NCBI GenBank assembly: GCA_911728435.2
Contig: OU452203.1
Location: forward strand, 743,270-807,269
Source: Apoderus coryli
Taxonomy: Eukaryota; Arthropoda; Insecta; Coleoptera; Attelabidae
DNA: 64,000 nt
Reading direction: 5' to 3'
Part shown: in pieces, positions 48,796 through 58,698 of the stretch
How positions within the stretch are numbered: position 1 is the first letter of the stretch
Layout of the letters: the number at the start of each line of letters is the position of its first letter
Position numbers and translations under genes: made by a program
Notes under the pieces: model-generated
What the model was told of the DNA's origin: nothing
Database searches by the model: none
Seen by the model: only the letters and a program-made list of their open reading frames with translations

Positions 48796-49125
48796 AAACT
48801 ATATGCTCCTAGAGGTTTTCTACGGGGTAACTCAAAAATGTTTCTATTTATTTTCAATAATAGATAGAAACATTTTCAGATTTTCAGCTCTGGCAATACT
48901 TTTTTTTAATTAATTTTTGAATTATTTTTTTTTTTTGAAATTTTTTTTTTTTTAATTTTTTTTTTATATTTTTTTTTTTTAAATTTTTTTTAATAATAGG
49001 AACATTTTTTTCCTTGAAATTTTTTTTTTTTATTTTTTTTTTCATTTTTTTTGCCACCCTCAATGACTTTTTTTATAGATAAAACTACCACACAACGACT
49101 GGGAAATCCCGAAGGGATTTCTTGT

Positions 49126-51390
49126 CAACTAATATAAACTGTGTAAGCCCTTACTCACTCTAATCTTGAACGAAAACGAGTAAAAGTTCATACGTATCTC
49201 CTCCGAAGAAATACAATTGTAAAATATGTCATGTGTTTTAACATACAGTTAAATATTGAGAATAGGCATTAGGCCACCTTTGGTGAGGCTCCTTTGAAGG
49301 GAAACATTTTTAAAATAGTTTCCAAATCGTCACATTTTTCATTAAAGTAAAGTCAGTAGAAAAGAAAACAGATTTGTGTGTTATTCTTATGGAATCTACT
49401 CGCTTAAACAACATACCAACTTACAATGCTTTGCTGCCAGAATGTCATTCAAATTATCTCTATCCTACACCTCGTACTTATTATTCGCGCAATAGCTTAA
49501 TGAAACTGAAACCTATTTAGATCCGACACACCCCCAGATGGATAATTAAATATATTCTTAATTTCCCCAAGTTTATTTTATTTTATTTTTGCTAAAATAT
49601 TTTCTTTGTCGAAAAAAATCCATATTATTTATATGTCATTCCATTCAGTTCTTTCAAAATGTGACAACAACCTACAAAAATTGCGAAAATCGCGGTTGCC
49701 ACACTTTATTCAATATATCATTATTGGCGTAAAATACCAAAATCAATCAAGCCCAATTCAATTTACATACCCAACACAAGTTAATTAACCACAAACTTAA
49801 ATCAGCCAATCTTTATTTTCAATTTTCTTTCATGAAAACTTTAGTTTCAAATCCACTTTTAAGAAAATATTCTCCCCTATAAATATATATTACATATTTT
49901 ATGTACTAAGAAAAAATAAATCTGACAACCAAGGAACTAAAGAGCTAATATTTGCTGTATGACAATTATGACAATTGTCATTTCGAAATAAAATATAAAT
50001 TCTTTTAATTTGTTTGAAAATAGAAAAAACATAATAAAATTCATTCTAATATTGGTTATTGTACACGGTAATTACATTCTATGAATACCTAATGTTTATT
50101 TCTAGCCAAAATTCGATTTTTGATGTACCTATAATAGGTTAAACATATTACACGTACGTAAACAAACACTAGAAAAGGCTATACAAGCTTTCTTACGTAA
50201 GTACTTTAAAATACAATACTTTTTATGTTTATTTAAAGGTATTTCAGCTAGATTTGTTTATGTTCCTAGGTACGTACCTACATATTATACCACATACTAC
50301 TTAGGTATCTCCTAATCTCCACATTGGTAAACAAAAACGACTTACCATAAAGCACAGAATAATACATTCCTTATTCTGTGGAAAGAAACTTTTATTTAGA
50401 GAAAGTATTTTTATCATAGAAGCAGCATAATATAAAATATTTTATACTAATCAATTAGGTACCTACACGAAATAGAAACATGGGTACAAGGTACAACTAA
50501 TAATGTTTCCAAAAGAAAATTAATATTATTTCAAAACGATCAAATTAATGTAGCGACTTGACATGGTAAACAAGGTTGAAGATAGTTTTCGAATCAATAA
50601 AGGTTTCTGAAGATAAATTCTGCGAGAGTTGAAAAGGTGATAATTGTCTCACATATTTATTTAACATAAGTAGTCTAAAAATTCATTTGTCGTGTTTTAG
50701 ATCAAAGAAGAATAACCCAAAATAGCAGAAATTGTTTTGAAAACAAGCACATAATGTACTGGATGGTATTAACGTGGTATTCCAAGTATTCAATCAATGA
50801 GAGAAAACCATTTATAATTTTGCATTTATATATTTTTTTATAAGTAGTAGTAGTAGTGTTTATTTCACCCAATATTAATGTATACAATAATAAGTAATAA
50901 TAAGTCGTAACATAAAAGTTATTACAGTTTGTTGTTTTTCAAATAAATATTCACTGTCGCTCAGTTGAACCTAACTGATATTTACGTTGAAGGATACTAC
51001 TTAGATCAGCTGGGCATCTATTCTTGAAAACCAGGGAGTAGAACAATTATTGTGAGGCAAGGCAAAGTCTATTAAATTAGCACAGCTTTGCCTCACTTCT
51101 ATGTTCACTTGAACTGATGTGATAGGGGCAATTGCCACTCATTTTCAACATAACTTTTTCAGTTAATTGTCAACGAAGAAAAATGCTAATGCCTATAGAC
51201 TTTGATAGATAACAAAAGTCAATGTTACCAACGTACAAAAAATAAAAACATGTGAACTAGAGGTGTAAGGTAATAAAACTGTCGATAGTGTTTTTGATTC
51301 TTTAAATAATCAGCTGTAGCAAAAACGTTAAGTCATCGTAAATATTAAATATACTATGGTTGAGTGTAGAATAAATTAAAAAAACCATAT
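49126..51390 (+). other. Spacer without recognised gene
   Basis: Low-copy-looking AT-rich DNA. Positions about 49678-49709 repeat the left-block segment GCGAAAATCGCGGTTGCC of the HINE-like copies (as at 1974-2005) without other element sequence. TACCTA motifs and a short (TAG)n run at about 50846 are present. Open frames of 60-61 codons have no recognisable content. Confidence 0.5.
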
Positions 51391-52234
51391 ACAGGGTCAT
51401 ACAGAAAAATATATTAGTTTTACAACGCTTAAATTTTTTAGAGCGAAACAAAAAAGTTAGAAAACTTTTGATTTTTTGTAATATGTTAGCATGGTTTTAT
51501 ACATTTTTTTATACAGGGTGAAATCATTTTTAGGAAAAATTATTTATTATCATGACAGAGAAAATTCAAATTTTACTGTCAAATTTGCTATATGAGATCA
51601 GTTTATAAACAAATATATAAACATAAAATAATAACTAGAATTACAGGGTGTCCCAAATTTTTTGCCTTTGTGTTAAGAGCACGTTTTTTTAGCAATTCTT
51701 TAGAGGGAAACGTACAAATATTAAGAACTTTTACATTTCCAGAATAACCGCCTACAATTTAGATACTCGAAAATGTTTATATTTATTTTCAAGATTTTCA
51801 GGCAAGGTAGAACGTAATAGACAGAAAAACTTTTTAATTTTTTAGAATGGTTTCATGAAATTATTGCACAGGATGGCTCAAAAATGTTTCATAAGAATTT
51901 TTTTATATATTTTTTCACAGTATTTTTAGTTAGAATGGGGTCATACATTTTTATACAGGGAGTATGTGTATTGTTTCCATTTGATCAGGTTTTTAAACCA
52001 TATTTTCAGCGACAGGTTACTTTTTTTTATTAATTTATTTAACTTTTGAGTTTTCTTAGTTTGTTAGAGCGGTGTCATAAAATTTATTTATATACAGGGT
52101 GTATCAAATGTAATTCTGTTTATGTGATTAGGTTTTCAACCCATATTTTCAGTTTTTTTTTATAACCCGCGATGACTTTTGTCATAGATAAGACTACCAC
52201 AAAACGACTGGGAAATCCCAAAGGGATTTCTTGT
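51390..52234 (+). mobile_element. Divergent HINE-like element
   Basis: It carries irregularly spaced TACAGGGTG-type motifs (about 51394, 51512, 51643, 51955, 52095) and a tail with TCATAGATAAGACTACCAC, GGGAAATCCC, an AAA-loop hairpin and TTGT ending at 52234. The minisatellite is degenerate, so this is an older or sister family to the 34451-49125 array. It abuts coding sequence of a retrotransposon at 52235. Confidence 0.5.
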
Positions 52235-52740
52235 AGACCTATAAATTTCACCATGACGCAACTACTAAGTGGACATGGTGCTTTCAAGACTTATACAAAA
52301 AAAATCAAAAAAACTGAAACTGATAAGTGTATGTACTGCGATGATGTAGGCTCTGTGGAACACACATGGTTCTACTGCCCACGATGGAACACAGACAGAG
52401 TAAAACTAGAACTAACACTTGACCAACAAATAACACCAGAAAACATAGTGCCCAAGATGATGACAAACAAAGAAAGCTGGAATGCAGTATTGGTATTTGC
52501 TGAAACAGTTATGGAACAGAAAGAAAGGGACGAAAGACAACAAAATGTTTTACACTGAGAGATAGACACAAACTGCAATGAAGTTTATGCGAACAGCGGT
52601 ACCATTGCAGTGGCGAAGAGGCAGAGTTTTTTTAGTGGGTGGAAATCCTACAGTACCGGTTGCCGTGTGGTGATTAGCACCACATGGGTCCCGGTCTCTT
52701 TGAAAGATTTTTTCTCTGTCGAACAAAAAAAAAAAAAAAA
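52235..52740 (+). mobile_element. 5'-truncated SART/R1-clade retrotransposon, copy A0
   Basis: It matches 57817-58323 of element A at nearly every base (differences include TTTCACC for TTACACC and GTAGGCTC for GTAGACTC). It holds the last ~107 codons of ORF2 (to the TGA at 52556-52558, with the CMYC...H...C zinc motif), the 3' UTR hairpin (52663-52687) and a 16-base poly(A). A GGGTT array follows directly. The left edge coincides with the end of a HINE-like element, either from 5' truncation on insertion or a later rearrangement. Confidence 0.85.
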
Positions 52741-52810
52741 GGGTTGGGTTGGGTTGGGTTGGGTTGGGTTGGGTTGGGTTGTGTTGGGTTGGGTTGGGTT
52801 GGGTTGGGTT
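52741..52810 (+). repeat. (GGGTT)14 telomere-type array
   Basis: Fourteen pentamers, one changed to GTGTT. It sits directly between the poly(A) of the truncated copy and the 5' end of element A. In the TTGGG register it differs at one base from the common insect telomere repeat TTAGG. Confidence 0.95.
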
Positions 52811-53236
52811 CCCCTCAGGGGCTCACATCTGGTGAGTACGGGCTTGGTGAACCCGAGGTGCCCTAACTGGATATTTACCCTTCTCAAACGTTCTTCGCTG
52901 ATCTTGGGGTGGTATCCTCTTCGTCTTCTTATCTTTTCTGTTTTGGTCTCTCTTGACCAACTCTTGATTTCTTCCGACCCCGATGCTATTAGGCGACGAG
53001 GGCTAGGGGTTCCTCTTTTCGTGTATCAAACAAAAGACGTACTGGGGGAAAATTATAACCTTAATGTCAAGTTGTAGCACCATCGCGGCGAGGAGATGCA
53101 TGGCACGAGGGTCAAGGCGTGTCACTAGCGATGCCCACTGGAGCAGGCGTCCCAGTGGGGTACTTTTAGCCTTGCCGGCGCATGCGGGGCTCTGCGTCGG
53201 TTGACAGATTTTTCCCTAGCTTCTCGTGGGAATAGT
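52811..53236 (+). other. 5' UTR of element A, shared with element B
   Basis: Conserved with 58480-58680 of element B: GGGGCTCACATCT, CCTAACTGGATA, TTGGGGTGGTATCCTCTTCG and GCGACGAGGGCTAGGGGTT occur in order. Because A and B differ strongly in their coding parts, this conservation points to a functional 5' UTR such as an internal promoter or RNA structure. B has about 125 extra bases at its start. Confidence 0.75.
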
Positions 53237-55170
53237 ATGGCAGATTATAAGAAAAATGAAAAAAATGATAAAAAAAATGATGATGATGAAATGAAGGAAA
53301 CGCAAACAACAGGGAATATGACTCAGGAAGTTACTGCGCTTGGTGAGGGGAGATCCTTAGAAGTAAATCCTTTTGGACGAAGGGACTCAATCCGGAGATC
53401 TCCGGTATTATGGAAAAGGGAGAGAAATATATCTTCTTCTTCTTCTGCACGATCGTTAGGGGACTTAACAGACACAGAGGCGATTTTGGTAGTAGATGAG
53501 TCTCCAAAACAAAGAACAAAAAGGCCCCGGAGCGAGGAAAGTCAAACAGATTACCAAAAACCTGAATCTGAACAGCAAAGAGCTATGGACAAATATATAG
53601 AGGACGTTATAGACAAAGTAAAAAAGCTCGTAGTTATCACTAAAGCCGTAACAAACACAAAGGTGGAAGTTAAACGGGCAATAGAGGAACTCAGTATTTT
53701 GACAACAAGAATGGCTCGAACAAAACAAACACTGGGCAAAAATAGAACCGAAAAATCCACAAGTACCAAGGGCATACAAACAGAAGATTCCAAAAAAATT
53801 GAAACAACAGAAATTGGCATACAAGTAGACCTGGACCAAAATAAAGAAAAAGTTGCACACGAAATAAGGCAAAGCATGACAAATATCGAAGGGTATGATG
53901 AGCTACAAGAAATACTAAGCACTGATTGGCCAGAGGAAACTTTCGAAAAATGTGAATTAATGCAGGGGAACCCATTGTGGCGCCAAGACACGGATATTGC
54001 TATATACGTTGAAGATAATAATATGGAAAAAGGCATAGCAAAACAATTTAAAGACAGATATCCGGATATTCAGGAGTTGACACCAAATGAAAATAAAGTG
54101 TCCACAAACTACATTAGATCTACTACGGCGACAAACATTCCAGGTAAAATGAAAAAACTGTGGAGACGTATATCTTTAAAATGATGAAAGTAAATAGTGG
54201 CTCAAATATGACAAAAAGCTTCTTGGAATCAATGGTGGAAATGGCCGAAACAGCAGCAGAAATAGGAAGAGACCGCATCGCCCTGCCGATCCCAGACGGA
54301 GCAGATGTAAATATGATAAGAAAATGCATAGAATTTTCAGTCCTGAAGCACAATCTCAGAATTGCTCTGCACGTGCCGACAAGTAGGGAAAAAACAAATG
54401 CTTCAAACTCGAACCAGACCAAGTAGATGATTAAAGAGAAAAATACAGACACGATTGTAGTTAAAGCCGTAGGTAGACAGTATGCTGATTTACTTAGATG
54501 CGTCAAAGAGGAATATAAAAATAGTCAATCGGAGGTGCAAATTCAGGCCGCGAAACGCACTAAGGCAGGCGATCTCGCAATTGTTGTTAAAGGAGATACT
54601 GAAGAGGCACAAAAAATCAAAACAGTCGTCGAGCGTATAAGCAATATAGAAGTTTTTACCAGGTCAAAACGGAAGAGAATTCTGCATATTATGGGCATAG
54701 ACGAAGATACGGACAGCAACTTTGTGGAAAGTGCTCTAAACCTAGCCTGCAACGCAAGAGAGGAGGTAAAAGTGAAATCTATGAGACCAGCGTATGGGAG
54801 ATGTCAAAATGCTACAGTGGAAGCCACAGACTCGGTAGCAGATAAGTTGTTAGGCCTAGGCAGAGTAAAAATAGGATGGATAAGTTGTGTCGTCCGAGAG
54901 CGGGTTGCGATTTCTAGATGTTTTAAATGTCTTGAGTTTGGACATATTTCAACAAAATGCGTGGGCCCGGAAAGAAAAAACACATGCTATACATGTGGAA
55001 AAAATGACCACATCGCAAAAGATTGCAAGAGCGACAATCTAAAATTCTGTATTAGTTGTCAAACTGAAGGACACACAAATGGTAATTTGAGATGCCCAAA
55101 ATATAAAAAACTGATCCTGCAGACTAGAAAAACAAATGGAAATAGAAGAACCTCAACAACAAAAATCTAA
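53237..55170 (+). pseudogene. ORF1 (gag-like) of element A, broken
   Basis: It starts at ATG 53237 (MADYKKNEKND). About 315 codons stay open until a stop at 54184. The homologous reading continues in another frame from about 54160, and that frame has a TAG at 54424-54426 before running to TAA at 55168-55170. So there is one frameshift and one nonsense codon. The N-terminal part is charged and predicted coiled. The C-terminal part has three CCHC knuckles (CFKCLEFGHISTKC from nt 54919, CYTCGKNDHIAKDC, CISCQTEGHTNGNLRC), as in R1-clade ORF1 proteins that bind the element RNA. Element B's ORF1 is open over the same region, which shows these are defects, not introns. Sequencing error is a possible alternative. 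Confidence 0.8.
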
Positions 55171-58140
55171 ATGATAAGTACAAATAATACAAATACAAAC
55201 ACAAACACAAATAATAAACCTACAGCAGCAGCAAAAATCACTGTCCTACAGACAAATCTAGGCAGAGCGAAGTTGGCGCATGAGATGGCTTTTGTCACTG
55301 CGGCAAATTATAACGTGGACTTGCTCGTGGTAGCAGAACCGAATATGGCGATCACTGGAAGAATAGGGTGGATAAGCGATGCTCGGAGATCGGTCGCCGT
55401 ATATTTCAGAAATAAAAAACTGCAAATTAATAGTGTCCAAGCTGATGATGGCTTTCTGACAATAAATATGCCGGAGATGGATATTGTCTGTTGCTATTTT
55501 TCGCCGAACACGACCATCGAAATTTTCAAAAGCGAAATAGACAAGACTATGAACAATTGCCGAAATAGTAATAAACAATGTGTCTTGCTAGGAGATTTTA
55601 ACGCAAAATCAGCGCAGTGGGGCGGAAATCAGCAGGATGACAGAGGCGAATATCTCTCTGAATGGTTGGCGAGCCTTGATATGGTGGTGCTAAACGATGG
55701 CGACAGACCTACATTCGTACGAGGGGCGTCGAAAAGTTATATTGACGTGACCTGTTGTACGCAGAAACTTGCACGGAAAGTTATAAATTGGAGAGTTTTA
55801 AACGACGATCCTTTTACAAATCACCAATACATCGCCTTCGAAATTTTATGCAAGTATGCGCCTATTCAACATGTAGAAAGAAGCCGACAATATAATTGGG
55901 AAGTGTTTCGGGAATCACTCAAATGGAGCACAGAAAGAAATAGCCAGCAAGTCATAAACGTTGAGTGGTATGAAAAAGCCATGCAGGAAGCTTTACAAAA
56001 TAGCACGGAAATAAAGGGAAGTCGAAATAAGACCGGTACTCCGTATTGGTGGAACACGGAAATAGCATCGCAAAGATCTTTATGCCTAAAAGCCAGAAGA
56101 AATATCTTAAGAGTAACAAGACAGAGGCTTTCTCAAGCCGAAATCGACGACGCCAAATCTCATTATAGACGACAAAAAAAAACATTACAACATCAAATAA
56201 ATAACTCAAAAAAACTAAAATGGAACGAACTAACAAGTCAGCTTGAAAATGACATATGGGGAAACGCCTACCAAATAGTTATGAAACAGCTATGTGGATT
56301 ACGGCCCTACCAACCTTCCTTGGAACTCAAACAGAAAATAGCACGGAAACTATTTCCAGTCAAACAGGAAACACGAGACAGACGGGGTAAAAGCCCACAT
56401 GTGGAACTATTTACAATGGAGGAGCTCGAGAAATCAATAGCTCTATTGAGAAACGGAAAAGCGCCAGGGGATGATAATATTCCTACCGAGGCCTTGAAGG
56501 AAGCAGTGAAAGCAGTTGGCCAAACCATCTTAAATCTACTGAATAACGTCCTACGAGAGCAAGTGTTCCCACAAGCCTGGAAAAACGCAAGATTGATTCT
56601 AATACCGAAAGGTGTCGAAGATTTTCGACCAATCTGCCTCCTTCAAACAATCAGCAAGTGCTACGAATCACTAATAAAATCCCGGCTCGAAATAGAGATT
56701 CAAAGGGCGAGGGGTTTCTCGGATTACCAATATGGTTTCCGTAAAGGAAGGTCAACGGTGGGAGCCGTCGAGGAGGTTCTCAAAATTGTTCGGGAAGATC
56801 GCGATAAGACATGGGCAGCACTGGTTACACTCGACATAAAAAACGCTTTTAACTCTGTGTCGTGGAAGACCATATTAGAAGAGCTAGAGGATAGAGGGTT
56901 GCCAATGTATTTACAGGCTATTATCGATAGTTATCTGAGCGAGAGAACTTTGAGCATTGACAAGGATAACCAAATTAAAGTGTATGCGGGAGTCCCTCAG
57001 GGCTCAATATTGGGACCTTTGCTGTGGAATATTGTTTACGATGACTTGCTGGGATTGAGGTATCCAGACGGCGTAAATGTGGTCGCTTATGCCGACGATA
57101 TTGCGATTGTTGTTAGGGCTGCGGACAAAACGGAACTCATGTTGAAAGCCGATGAAGCGATCGAAATGGTTGACAAATGGACGGAAAAGAAACAACTTGA
57201 ACTCGCCCCACAAAAAACGGAGGCCATCATTCTAAAAGGCAAGCGAGACAGATCAGCTATAAATTTTTACTGCAAAGGAAAACTAATCACACCGGGGAGG
57301 ACACTGAAATACCTGGGAATTGTCATAGATGAGAAACAGTATTTTACGGAACACATTAAATACACAGTCAATAAAGCCGAAAAAAGAGTAGCAGCTCTTA
57401 TCAAACTCTTGCCAAACATAAGAGGTCCAGGGAGCCACAAAAGGGTGGTGCTAAACTCAGTTGTCCAATCAACGCTGTTGTACGGAGCACCTATATGGCA
57501 ATTTGCACTAAAATTTGCAAAATATAGAAAAATGTTGGAAAAGCTGCAACGCAAAATGCTACTGAGAATAGCTAGCTCGTATAGGACGGTGTCAACGGAA
57601 GCTCTCTATGTCATTACGGGTGTGATTCCAATAGAATTGATGGCCGAGGAAAGAACAAGGATACATGAACGGAACGAAGGTGCCTTAAATGACATAAAAA
57701 AAGAAGAACGAGAGAGAACACTTGAAGAGTGGCAGACAAGATGGGAGCAAGCTGAGGTGGGATCCTGGACAAGGAAATTAATTCCAAATATAAGTAGTTT
57801 TCACCAATGCAAATATAGACCTATAAATTACACCATGACGCAACTACTAAGTGGACATGGTGCTTTCAAGACTTATACAAAAAAAATCAAAAAAACTGAA
57901 ACTGATAAGTGTATGTACTGCGATGATGTAGACTCTGTGGAACACACATGGTTCTACTGCCCACGATGGAACACAGACAGAGTAAAACTAGAACTAACAC
58001 TTGACCAACAAATAACACCAGAAAACATAGTGCCCAAGATGATGACAAACAAAGAAAGCTGGAATGCAGTATTGGTATTTGCTGAAACAGTTATGGAACA
58101 GAAAGAAAGGGACGAAAGACAACAAAATGTTTTACACTGA
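55171..58140 (+). CDS. ORF2 of element A: endonuclease-reverse transcriptase
   Basis: 989 residues. Its ATG follows the ORF1 stop with no gap, an arrangement suited to reinitiation as studied in SART1. Endonuclease domain, residues about 10-235: VVAEPN, GDFNAKSAQWG near 141, SYIDVT, and a final TNH at 216-218 where the family has SDH. Reverse transcriptase, about 400-700: LVTLDIKNAFNSVSW, AGVPQGSILGPLLWN, and AYADDIAI with YADD at 640-643. The C-terminus has the zinc motif CMYCDDVDSVEHTWFYC from residue 914. The enzyme would nick the telomere-type repeat and prime cDNA synthesis there. The frame is intact, but the Asp-to-Asn change in the SDH motif may reduce endonuclease activity. Confidence 0.92.
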   Translation: MISTNNTNTNTNTNNKPTAAAKITVLQTNLGRAKLAHEMAFVTAANYNVDLLVVAEPNMAITGRIGWISDARRSVAVYFRNKKLQINSVQADDGFLTINMPEMDIVCCYFSPNTTIEIFKSEIDKTMNNCRNSNKQCVLLGDFNAKSAQWGGNQQDDRGEYLSEWLASLDMVVLNDGDRPTFVRGASKSYIDVTCCTQKLARKVINWRVLNDDPFTNHQYIAFEILCKYAPIQHVERSRQYNWEVFRESLKWSTERNSQQVINVEWYEKAMQEALQNSTEIKGSRNKTGTPYWWNTEIASQRSLCLKARRNILRVTRQRLSQAEIDDAKSHYRRQKKTLQHQINNSKKLKWNELTSQLENDIWGNAYQIVMKQLCGLRPYQPSLELKQKIARKLFPVKQETRDRRGKSPHVELFTMEELEKSIALLRNGKAPGDDNIPTEALKEAVKAVGQTILNLLNNVLREQVFPQAWKNARLILIPKGVEDFRPICLLQTISKCYESLIKSRLEIEIQRARGFSDYQYGFRKGRSTVGAVEEVLKIVREDRDKTWAALVTLDIKNAFNSVSWKTILEELEDRGLPMYLQAIIDSYLSERTLSIDKDNQIKVYAGVPQGSILGPLLWNIVYDDLLGLRYPDGVNVVAYADDIAIVVRAADKTELMLKADEAIEMVDKWTEKKQLELAPQKTEAIILKGKRDRSAINFYCKGKLITPGRTLKYLGIVIDEKQYFTEHIKYTVNKAEKRVAALIKLLPNIRGPGSHKRVVLNSVVQSTLLYGAPIWQFALKFAKYRKMLEKLQRKMLLRIASSYRTVSTEALYVITGVIPIELMAEERTRIHERNEGALNDIKKEERERTLEEWQTRWEQAEVGSWTRKLIPNISSFHQCKYRPINYTMTQLLSGHGAFKTYTKKIKKTETDKCMYCDDVDSVEHTWFYCPRWNTDRVKLELTLDQQITPENIVPKMMTNKESWNAVLVFAETVMEQKERDERQQNVLH

Positions 58141-58244
58141 GAGATAGACACAAACTGCAATGAAGTTTATGCGAACAGCGGTACCATTGCAGTGGCGAAG
58201 AGGCAGAGTTTTTTTAGTGGGTGGAAATCCTACAGTACCGGTTG

Positions 58245-58269
58245 CCGTGTGGTGATTAGCACCACATGG
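58245..58269 (+). other. 3' UTR hairpin of element A
   Basis: CCGTGTGGTG pairs with CACCACATGG (one G-T) around ATTAG, about 35 bases before the poly(A). It is identical in the truncated copy at 52663-52687. In SART1 a 3' UTR structure is needed for recognition by its own reverse transcriptase; the same role here is inference. Confidence 0.55.
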
Positions 58270-58323
58270 GTCCCGGTCTCTTTGAAAGATTTTTTCTCTG
58301 TCGAACAAAAAAAAAAAAAAAAA

Positions 58324-58353
58324 GGGTTGGGTTGGGTTGGGTTGGGTTGGGTT
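58324..58353 (+). repeat. (GGGTT)6 telomere-type array
   Basis: Six perfect pentamers lie between the poly(A) of element A and the 5' end of element B (CCCCTCCGAGG). Confidence 0.95.
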
Positions 58354-58698
58354 CCCCTCCGAGGAGCTGTAGGACCTTGACGCGGTGGAGGGGCTTACTT
58401 GTGCCCGCCTCTACTCCTGGGATTATGGTCCTGGGACTGAGGGCGGGGGCGAAACGAAGAACAGCTCAAACATCAGGGGGCTCACATCTTGTGGGCACGG
58501 GAGTGGTGACCCCGATGTCCCCTAACTGGATACTTCCCTCCTACGTCTCTTCGCTTACTTGGGGTGGTATCCTCTTCGTCTTCTCCCCTTTCCTGTCTGA
58601 TCTCCCTTGATCAACCCTTGTTTTTCCGACCCCGACGCTATTAGGCGACGAGGGCTAGGGGTTTTTTCTTTTCGTGTATCATTTATGACAACTCGGCA

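Larger units (their letters stand above)
45586..49125 (+). mobile_element. HINE-like element copy 8 (diverged left end)
   Basis: Complete copy. The first ~200 bp of the left block differ from other copies (GCACAAAGTTGTGTGCG; hairpin 45667-45685) while the rest is near identical. The leader is rearranged: after GGTTGCATAACCTCA it changes to CTATGGAATAAGACAC before the minisatellite begins at about 46617. The tail ends TTTCTTGT at 49125. Confidence 0.6.
52811..58323 (+). mobile_element. Full-length SART/R1-clade non-LTR retrotransposon A
   Basis: The 5' end CCCCTCAGGGGCTC follows GGGTT directly. Then come a ~430-bp 5' UTR, ORF1 (gag-like, 53237-55170, broken), ORF2 (55171-58140, open), a 3' UTR with hairpin 58245-58269, and poly(A) ending at 58323, followed directly by GGGTT. 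R1-clade traits are an apurinic-type endonuclease at the N-terminus of ORF2, reverse transcriptase, a C-terminal CCHC motif, three CCHC knuckles in ORF1 and a specific repeated target. Orientation (poly(A) towards the G-rich strand repeat) is like Bombyx SART1. No flanking duplication can be judged because the target is itself repetitive. Confidence 0.9.

Noticed and set aside
52172..52558. Stand-alone 128-codon gene
   Set aside because: Chance in-frame fusion of the HINE-like tail with the ORF2 C-terminus of a truncated retrotransposon.
54427..55170. Separate zinc-knuckle gene
   Set aside because: It is the C-terminal part of ORF1 of element A after an in-frame TAG at 54424; the frame continues from upstream and matches element B ORF1.
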